Positions 1-5,323 of a stretch of DNA of 9,042 nucleotides are shown here, in pieces; the stretch's first letter is position 1; every line of letters starts with the position of its first letter. Below the pieces are notes generated by a model that made no database searches, had not been told where the DNA came from, and saw nothing but the letters and a program-made list of their open reading frames with translations. Source of the stretch: Lachnoclostridium sp. UBA739 (lineage in GTDB: Bacteria; Bacillota_A; Clostridia; Lachnospirales; Lachnospiraceae). The DNA lies in the NCBI GenBank assembly GCA_002297865.1, contig DBKX01000158.1, forward strand, positions 1,396-10,437, given 5' to 3'. Position numbers and translations under genes: made by a program.

Positions 1-89
1 CTATAGCAAATTATATAAATATTAAAAATACTAATATGAAACGAGTCCCATGTCAAACTAAATATACCTAAATATAGATGAAAATATGT

Positions 90-117
90 TTGTATTTTTA
101 TGTTAATTGATTATAAT
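90..117 (+). promoter_or_regulatory. murC: Probable murC promoter
   Basis: A perfect sigma-A -10 hexamer TATAAT lies at 112-117. A weak -35 candidate, TTGTAT, lies at 90-95 with a 16-bp spacer. Transcription would start near 124, about 45 bases before the murC start codon. Only the -10 is strong, and the surrounding DNA is so AT-rich that chance matches are likely. Nothing else recognisable lies in bases 1-89. Confidence 0.5.
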
Positions 118-169
118 ATCTTTAGAACGTTCATAATAACATTATAAAGATAAGATAGGAAGGATATTT

Positions 170-1552
170 ATGTATAAAATTGATTTCACACGGCCAATTC
201 ACATTCATTTTATCGGAATCGGCGGTATCAGCATGAGCGGTTTCGCTGAATTGCTTCACTCTTACGGATTTACCATCTCGGGTTCCGATATGCAACCATC
301 AAAAATTACTAATCATTTGCAATCACTTGGTATACATATAGTATATGGACAAAGTGAAGCAAATATAACAAAAGATATTGATTTAATTGTATACACTGCT
401 GCTATCAGTAAAGATAACCCGGAATTTATCGCTTCTAAAAATTCTGGAATTCCTATGATGGATCGTGCTGAGATGGTAGGGCAAGTCATGAAAAACTATG
501 AAAATGCCATTAACATATCAGGTACTCATGGAAAAACAACTACAACATCCATGCTCTCACATATTTTCTTAAGCGGAAATTTAGACCCTACTATATCTAT
601 CGGCGGAATACTTGATGTTATTAACGGAAATATTCGTGTTGGTAAATCTGAAAATTTCATCACAGAAGCTTGCGAATATACGAATAGTTTTCTTAAGTTT
701 TATCCAACAGCTGGTATTATCTTAAATATTGAAGCTGATCATTTGGACTTCTTTAAGGATTTAGATGATATCAGACATTCTTTTCATGAATTTGCAAAAC
801 GAATTCCAAAGGATGGTTTATTAGTCATTAACTCTGATATTTCTGATTATAAAAAATTTGTTGAAGATTTGCAATGTAATGTTGTCACTTATGGCATGAA
901 TTCCAAAGAATTTAATTATAATGCACAGAATATTCAATATGATACTCTTGGCAGAGGATGTTATGACCTATATAAGAAGGATGTCTTTGTGGATAAAATT
1001 CAACTGAGTGTGGTAGGAGAGCACAATGTATCAAATTCATTAGCTGCAATCGCTCTTAGTCTTGAGTTGAATATTCCTCTTGAACACATAAAAGAAGGCC
1101 TTTTCCAATTTACAGGCACAGAAAGACGTTTTCAAAAGAAAGGTGAATTTAATGGCGTAACTGTTATTGATGATTATGCACATCATCCAACAGAAATAGA
1201 AGCAACTTTAAAATCTGCTCATAATTATCCACATAAAGATTTGTGGGTAATTTTCCAGCCACACACCTATTCTAGAACAAGAGCATTTTTAGACGATTTT
1301 GCAGGGGCTCTCTCTCACGCAGATAAGGTAATTCTTGCTGACATCTATGCTGCCCGAGAAAAGGACCCTGGGGACATTTCTTCACGAGATATTGTTACAC
1401 GACTAGAAGCACTCGGTACAGAAGTGTACTATTTCCCGACATTTAAGGAGATTGAAGAATTTGTCAAAGGAAAATGCACTAACGGCGATATGTTAATAAC
1501 TATGGGCGCTGGAGACGTTGTATTAATTGGTGAGGATTTAGTTTCAAAATAG
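170..1552 (+). CDS. murC: UDP-N-acetylmuramate--L-alanine ligase (MurC)
   Basis: This cytoplasmic ATP-dependent ligase adds L-alanine to UDP-MurNAc, the first amino acid of the peptidoglycan stem peptide. At 460 residues it is full length for the family. The N-terminal Rossmann-like domain carries GIGGISMSG (16-24). The central ATPase domain has the P-loop GTHGKTTTT (118-126), then EACEY (167-171) and NIEADHLDFF (186-195). GEHNVSN (283-289) follows, and the C-terminal domain has GTERRF (316-321), DDYAHHPTE (334-342) and QPHTYSRT (363-370). The GIGG start, the DDYAHHPTE block and the GTERRF block identify MurC rather than MurD, MurE or MurF. The start is set by AGGAAGG at 157-163, six bases upstream of ATG. 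The gene appears monocistronic: a strong terminator begins 11 bases after the stop. No other mur gene is next to it, so it is outside a classical dcw cluster here. Confidence 0.97.
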   Translation: MYKIDFTRPIHIHFIGIGGISMSGFAELLHSYGFTISGSDMQPSKITNHLQSLGIHIVYGQSEANITKDIDLIVYTAAISKDNPEFIASKNSGIPMMDRAEMVGQVMKNYENAINISGTHGKTTTTSMLSHIFLSGNLDPTISIGGILDVINGNIRVGKSENFITEACEYTNSFLKFYPTAGIILNIEADHLDFFKDLDDIRHSFHEFAKRIPKDGLLVINSDISDYKKFVEDLQCNVVTYGMNSKEFNYNAQNIQYDTLGRGCYDLYKKDVFVDKIQLSVVGEHNVSNSLAAIALSLELNIPLEHIKEGLFQFTGTERRFQKKGEFNGVTVIDDYAHHPTEIEATLKSAHNYPHKDLWVIFQPHTYSRTRAFLDDFAGALSHADKVILADIYAAREKDPGDISSRDIVTRLEALGTEVYYFPTFKEIEEFVKGKCTNGDMLITMGAGDVVLIGEDLVSK

Positions 1553-1582
1553 TTATCCACTTTATCCACAACTTTATCAACA
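1553..1582 (+). promoter_or_regulatory. DnaA-box cluster, murC-proximal
   Basis: Three forward-facing DnaA-box-like 9-mers occur in 30 bp: TTATCCACT (1553-1561, one mismatch), TTATCCACA (1562-1570, perfect consensus) and TTATCAACA (1574-1582, one mismatch). Two weaker reverse-strand matches, TGTGGATTT, lie at 1601-1609 and 1623-1631. The bacterial DnaA consensus is TTATCCACA. DnaA binding is inferred and not shown by the sequence. The cluster overlaps the left arm of the murC terminator. Confidence 0.65.
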
Positions 1583-1615
1583 TTTCTAATTTGATAAGGT
1601 TGTGGATTTTTTTTT
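1564..1615 (+). terminator. Rho-independent terminator of murC
   Basis: A 17-bp stem pairs 1564-1580 with 1591-1607, with one G-U wobble and a 10-base loop. It is followed by nine T residues at 1607-1615. It starts 11 bases after the murC stop and would end murC transcription before the dnaB/dnaI-type unit. The left arm includes most of a perfect DnaA box, so the same bases may serve as a protein site in DNA and a hairpin in RNA. Confidence 0.85.
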
Positions 1616-1718
1616 GACTTTCTGTGGATTTTCCAACTTAAGCATCAACTTCCTAAAACCCCTTTAATATCAAGGCTTGTCTAATTTTAATTTTGAAAGA
1701 GAAAAGTTAAGAACATAG

Positions 1719-1736
1719 TTATCCACTTTATCCACA
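1719..1736 (+). promoter_or_regulatory. Tandem DnaA boxes upstream of the helicase-loader operon
   Basis: TTATCCACT (1719-1727) and TTATCCACA (1728-1736) abut head to tail. They lie 18 bp upstream of a TTGACA at 1755 and 44 bp upstream of the better-placed -35 element at 1781. This position suits transcriptional control by DnaA of the downstream DnaD-like and DnaI-like genes, but that role is inferred. Confidence 0.65.
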
Positions 1737-1780
1737 TTTTCAATGTTAATTCTTTTGACAGTTATTCCATCTTTGTGCTA

Positions 1781-1809
1781 TTTGCAGATTTTCATAACTA
1801 TGCTATAAT
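1781..1809 (+). promoter_or_regulatory. Extended -10 promoter of the DnaD-like/dnaI operon
   Basis: The -10 is a perfect TATAAT (1804-1809) preceded by TGC (1801-1803), an extended -10. A -35 match, TTTGCA (1781-1786, four of six), is 17 bp away. Transcription would start near 1816, about 32 bases before the start codon. A canonical TTGACA at 1755-1760 is too far (43 bp) from this -10. It could pair with TATTTG at 1779-1784 (18-bp spacer, also preceded by TGC) as a weaker second promoter. Confidence 0.75.
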
Positions 1810-1847
1810 GACAACAATAAATCTTAAGAAATGGATGAGGTGTAAAG

Positions 1848-2975
1848 ATGAATACAATTCAATTAAATTCAAATCATATCGCGAAAACAACTGTGATTTC
1901 TAATATATTCATTGATTCATATATGCCTCGTGCAAATGGGGAATATGTTAAAGTATATATTTACTTGTTAAGATGCCTATCCGATGGTACTATGGCGTTT
2001 GCAATATCCCAGGTTGCTGACCATTTAGACAGTACGGAAACAGATATTATACGTGCACTTAATTACTGGTCAAAGGAAGGACTTGTTACCTTGAATAAGG
2101 ATCAGGATGGACACATTACAGAAATCATTCTATTAGAGGCAAAAGGAACGGAACAGGAACCCCTTTCTGAAGCTCTTCCTGCAAACAATTCACAACGTGT
2201 AGCTGAGGAAATTAAATACGGCAATAGCGACTTTTCATCTGAATCAGCTGCTACTGTTGCCCCGGAACCAAAACAGATAATTGAACGCCCGACTTATACA
2301 GAGGCACAGATTGCAGAATTGACAAATACGGATGAGATAAAGTGGCTTATGAATATTATTGAAATATATTTGGAACGATTGTTAACGCCAACTGATGTAC
2401 AGTTAATCTGCTATTTATATGAAACACTTAATTTTTCTGCTGAATTAATTATGCATCTATATGATTACTGTGTATCTAAAAATAAACGCAATGCTTCTTA
2501 CATTGAAGCTGTCGCTCTAGCCTGGGCAGAGCAAGGGGTTGACTCTGTAGAGAAAGCCGAAGCATCTTCTGCAAAGTACAACACAACTTATCAGGCAATC
2601 AGCAAAGCATTTGGTTTAAACCGTCAACCAGGTGCCATTGAAAAACAATATATCGATAAATGGACACAAAAGTATGGTCTTGATGTAAACATCATTGTTG
2701 AAGCTTGCAACCGCGCCCTATTACGCACCGGAAAACCTGATTTTAAATATACAGATGGCATTATTGAGAACTGGCATAAACATAATGTAAAAACACGTGC
2801 TGATATTGATGCACTTGATGCAAGTCATTCTCAGCGTTCAAAACAATATGCTCAGAATGTGCAAAAACAAAATCAGCCCAAACCAAACCCTAAAAACCAG
2901 TTTAATAACTTCCAGCAGCGAGATTATTCAAAAGAGTATATATCTGATTTGGAACAACGCTTATTAAATAAATAG
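1848..2975 (+). CDS. DnaD/DnaB-type primosome protein with two DnaD domains
   Basis: Probable replication-initiation protein that remodels DNA and helps bring the replicative helicase and its loader to DnaA-opened origin DNA or to restart sites. Residues 20-97 look like a winged-helix domain (hydrophobic helices around YVKVYIYLLRCL, then a strand-rich end). A polar linker runs from about 98 to 158. Two DnaD-type (PF07261-like) domains follow, about 160-235 and 244-325. Each ends in the family's aromatic motif: YIEAVALAW (218-226) and YTDGIIENW (301-309), the second matching YxxxIxxxW closely. The tail (326-375) is rich in Gln, Asn and Lys. A winged helix plus two DnaD domains resembles Bacillus DnaB more than DnaD, and in Bacillus dnaB is followed by dnaI, as here. 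The start is supported by GAGGTG at 1837-1842. The gene ends 18 bases before the likely dnaI start. Whether it is the functional DnaB or DnaD equivalent cannot be settled here. Confidence 0.85.
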   Translation: MNTIQLNSNHIAKTTVISNIFIDSYMPRANGEYVKVYIYLLRCLSDGTMAFAISQVADHLDSTETDIIRALNYWSKEGLVTLNKDQDGHITEIILLEAKGTEQEPLSEALPANNSQRVAEEIKYGNSDFSSESAATVAPEPKQIIERPTYTEAQIAELTNTDEIKWLMNIIEIYLERLLTPTDVQLICYLYETLNFSAELIMHLYDYCVSKNKRNASYIEAVALAWAEQGVDSVEKAEASSAKYNTTYQAISKAFGLNRQPGAIEKQYIDKWTQKYGLDVNIIVEACNRALLRTGKPDFKYTDGIIENWHKHNVKTRADIDALDASHSQRSKQYAQNVQKQNQPKPNPKNQFNNFQQRDYSKEYISDLEQRLLNK

Positions 2976-2993
2976 TATAACAGGAGCATGATT

Positions 2994-3986
2994 ATGGGAC
3001 TAAAAAACTTTCAGTATAATAAAATCTTACGAGAGTATGACGAACGCCAGATAACAAATCGTCATGCTCTTGAGAAAAAACAAGAAATTGCGTATAAAGC
3101 AATTCCACAGCTTCACGACTTTGATGCCAGTATCGCAGAGCAGTCCGTCGCTTCTGCTAAACTGGCACTAAGTGGTGATCAGGAAGCGGTTAAGAAACTA
3201 AAGGATAAAATAAAGGAACTGTCCTCAGAAAAAGAGGCGCTCTTAACAGCACATGGTTTTCCAAAAGATTATTTAACTCCTGACTATCAGTGTCCAATCT
3301 GCAAAGATACGGGGTACGTAGGTCGAGAAAAATGTCAATGTTTTAAGCAGGCTATTGTAGACTTATTATATTCTCAATCAAATATAAAAAAGGCAATTGA
3401 AATTGAAAATTTTAATACCTTTTCATTTGATTACTATGATAAAAATTATATTGATGAAACAACCAAATTATCACCGTATGATAATATGAAAAAAGTTGTT
3501 GCTGATTGTATTTCCTTTATTAAAAACTTTAATGATTCATATGATAATTTGCTTATATATGGGAATCCTGGTGTCGGAAAGACTTTTTTAACAAACTGTA
3601 TTGCCCGCGAATTATTAAACACCGCTCATACAGTAATCTATCTAACTGCCTTCCAGTTATTCAGCATTTTAGAAAAGCATACATTTGATAAATCAAAAGA
3701 AACTTATGAGGTGGAAGAACAATTTAGTGGAATCATGAACTGCGACTTACTGATTATAGACGATTTAGGCACTGAACTAAATAGCGGTTTCATTTCCTCT
3801 CAGCTCTATCTAATTATTAATGAACGATATTTAAGTCGCAAATCTACTATTATTTCAACCAACTTATCAATTGAAGATATGAAGCGGTTATATAATGAAC
3901 GTGTCTTCTCCCGTATTACAAGTAATTACAAATTATTAAAAATAGTTGGAGATGATATTCGGTTAAAAAAAGTAATTGCACCTTGA
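2994..3986 (+). CDS. dnaI: DnaI/DnaC-like AAA+ helicase loader
   Basis: AAA+ ATPase expected to bind the replicative helicase and load it on single-stranded DNA. With the start at 2994 it has 330 residues. The N-terminal half is helical and charged, then has a probable zinc site with Cys 100, 103, 114 and 116 (CPIC...CQC), as in Bacillus DnaI. The C-terminal AAA+ domain has Walker A GNPGVGKT (190-197), Walker B LLIIDDLG (252-259), a sensor-1 region STNLS (288-292) and the C-terminal ERVFSRI with candidate arginine finger residues 303 and 307. ATG also occurs in frame at 2988, but AGGAG at 2982-2986 is one base from it and seven bases from the ATG at 2994, so 2994 is preferred. It directly follows the DnaD/DnaB-like gene and should share its mRNA. 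An IstB-type transposition ATPase is the main alternative, but the zinc site, the neighbour and the absence of istA argue against it. Confidence 0.9.
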   Translation: MGLKNFQYNKILREYDERQITNRHALEKKQEIAYKAIPQLHDFDASIAEQSVASAKLALSGDQEAVKKLKDKIKELSSEKEALLTAHGFPKDYLTPDYQCPICKDTGYVGREKCQCFKQAIVDLLYSQSNIKKAIEIENFNTFSFDYYDKNYIDETTKLSPYDNMKKVVADCISFIKNFNDSYDNLLIYGNPGVGKTFLTNCIARELLNTAHTVIYLTAFQLFSILEKHTFDKSKETYEVEEQFSGIMNCDLLIIDDLGTELNSGFISSQLYLIINERYLSRKSTIISTNLSIEDMKRLYNERVFSRITSNYKLLKIVGDDIRLKKVIAP

Positions 3987-4011
3987 CGTAATAAAAGGAA
4001 AATGTTATAAA
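3983..4011 (+). promoter_or_regulatory. prs: Extended -10 promoter of prs
   Basis: TTGACG (3983-3988) and TATAAA (4006-4011) are separated by exactly 17 bp, and TGT at 4003-4005 makes the -10 extended. The -35 overlaps the dnaI stop codon (TGA, 3984-3986). Transcription would start near 4018, giving a leader of about 70 bases. There is no terminator between dnaI and prs, so read-through from the replication unit is also possible. Confidence 0.8.
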
Positions 4012-4088
4012 ATATAACTGGATATTCTTACTTATTTAGAGAACTATTAATTTTAACTTAATATATTTATGTTTATGGAGGAAATGCA

Positions 4089-5261
4089 ATGTCACAACAA
4101 GAAAAAATTTTTAACACCATACCTGTTGGAACGCTAGGAATCATCGCTCTTGAAAGTAGCCAAAGTTTAGGCAGCAAGGTAAACGACTATATTGTAGACT
4201 GGAGAAACGATCGCAATAACGAGCACAAGACTACAATTGCATTCGCAGGATATCAAAGAGATTCTTATTTACTTGAAGCATCTTGTCCACGTTTTGGTTC
4301 CGGAGAAGCAAAAGGCGTTATTAAAGAATCTGTTCGCGGTTCAGACTTGTACTTAATTGTTGACGTATGTAATCACAGTTTAACTTACAGTGTTTGTGGC
4401 CATACAAACCATATGTCACCAGATGACCACTATCAAGATTTGAAGAGAATCATTGCAGCCGTTGGTGGAAAAGCTCGTAGAATTACAGTAATTATGCCTT
4501 TCTTATACGAAAGCAGACAGCATAAACGTAGTTCAAGAGAATCCTTAGATTGTGCATTAGCGCTTCAAGAGTTAACAAATATGGGCGTTGAAAGTATCAT
4601 CACATTTGATGCACACGATCCAAGAGTTCAGAACTCCATTCCTCTAAAAAGTTTTGAAACTGTCCAGCCTACTTATCAATTTATTAAGGCTCTACTAAAA
4701 AATGTTCCAGATATCAAGATGGATTCTGAACACATGATGGTAATCAGCCCTGATGAAGGTGGTATGTCTCGTGCTGTATACTACGCTAACGTATTAGGTG
4801 TAGATATGGGTATGTTCTATAAGAGAAGAGATTATACTAAAATTGTAGACGGACGTAATCCTATCGTTGCACATGAGTTCTTAGGAACTGACATCGAAGG
4901 AAAAGATATGCTTATTATCGATGATATGATTTCATCTGGTGACAGCATGATTGACGTTGCAACTGAATTGAAACGCCGTAAAGCTGGACGAATCTTTGTC
5001 GCATGTACTTTTGGTCTATTTACTAACGGCTTAGAAAAATTTGATAAAGCTTACGAAGACGGACTGATATACAAAGTATTAACAACAAACCTTGTATATC
5101 AACCTGAAGAGTTATTAACAAAAGAGTACTATATCAGTGTTGATATGAGCAAATATATTGCATTATTAATTGATACATTAAATCATGATGCGTCTATTAG
5201 TGACTTACTAAATCCTACAGAACGCATTCAGAATGTATTAAAGAAATATCATCAACGATAA
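4089..5261 (+). CDS. prs: Ribose-phosphate pyrophosphokinase (PRPP synthetase), long form
   Basis: Makes PRPP from ribose 5-phosphate and ATP, feeding purine, pyrimidine, NAD, histidine and tryptophan synthesis in the cytoplasm. The protein has 390 residues against about 315 for the classical bacterial enzyme. It has the two-lobed phosphoribosyltransferase-like fold: in the first lobe TVIMPFLYESRQHKRSSRES (133-152) and FDAHDPRVQN (173-182, with the active-site-loop His 176). In the second, SPDEGGMSRA (220-229), the flexible-loop KRRD (245-248) and the PRPP-binding loop IIDDMISSGDSM (276-287). The extra length lies mostly at the N-terminus (about 1-80) and in a C-terminal extension after 345. 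The ribose-binding loop reads SSGDS where classical enzymes have DTGGT. It remains acidic and is probably functional, but is a divergent subfamily. GGAGGA at 4077-4082 sets the start. It has its own promoter and ends at a strong terminator. Confidence 0.92.
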   Translation: MSQQEKIFNTIPVGTLGIIALESSQSLGSKVNDYIVDWRNDRNNEHKTTIAFAGYQRDSYLLEASCPRFGSGEAKGVIKESVRGSDLYLIVDVCNHSLTYSVCGHTNHMSPDDHYQDLKRIIAAVGGKARRITVIMPFLYESRQHKRSSRESLDCALALQELTNMGVESIITFDAHDPRVQNSIPLKSFETVQPTYQFIKALLKNVPDIKMDSEHMMVISPDEGGMSRAVYYANVLGVDMGMFYKRRDYTKIVDGRNPIVAHEFLGTDIEGKDMLIIDDMISSGDSMIDVATELKRRKAGRIFVACTFGLFTNGLEKFDKAYEDGLIYKVLTTNLVYQPEELLTKEYYISVDMSKYIALLIDTLNHDASISDLLNPTERIQNVLKKYHQR

Positions 5262-5275
5262 TTTTATATATCTGC

Positions 5276-5322
5276 AAAAAAGCTGTACACAACTGATGAA
5301 ATCAGTTGTGTACAGCTTTTTT
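5276..5322. terminator. Bidirectional Rho-independent terminator between prs and the PBP gene
   Basis: A perfect 22-bp inverted repeat pairs 5276-5297 with 5301-5322 around a 3-base loop (GAA). The right arm ends in six T residues (5317-5322) for the + strand, and the left arm starts with six A residues (5276-5281) that read as U residues on the - strand. It begins 14 bases after the prs stop and one base from the stop codon of the PBP gene on the opposite strand, so it should terminate both converging transcripts. Confidence 0.95.
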
Positions 5323-5323
5323 A

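Larger units (their letters stand above)
1549..1736. repeat. 22-bp direct repeat pair carrying tandem DnaA boxes
   Basis: Two exact 22-base copies lie at 1549-1570 and 1715-1736, 166 bp apart start to start. Both contain TTATCCACTTTATCCACA, which is two DnaA-box-like 9-mers with no gap. The first copy overlaps the murC stop codon (TAG, 1550-1552) and the second sits just upstream of the helicase-loader promoter. Identity ends sharply on both sides, and no transposase or target-site duplication is visible. Confidence 0.9.

Noticed and set aside
1549..1847. Main chromosomal origin of replication
   Set aside because: Several DnaA boxes are present, but there is no adjacent dnaA, dnaN or rpmH, and no clear unwinding element or DnaA-trio. 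A regulatory or titration role is more economical.
2988..2993. Upstream in-frame ATG as the dnaI start
   Set aside because: The ribosome binding site AGGAG ends one base before it, which is too close; the ATG at 2994 has a normal spacing of seven bases.
2994..3986. IstB-like transposition helper ATPase
   Set aside because: There is no istA, inverted repeat or other insertion-sequence feature; the N-terminal zinc site and the DnaD-type neighbour fit a helicase loader.
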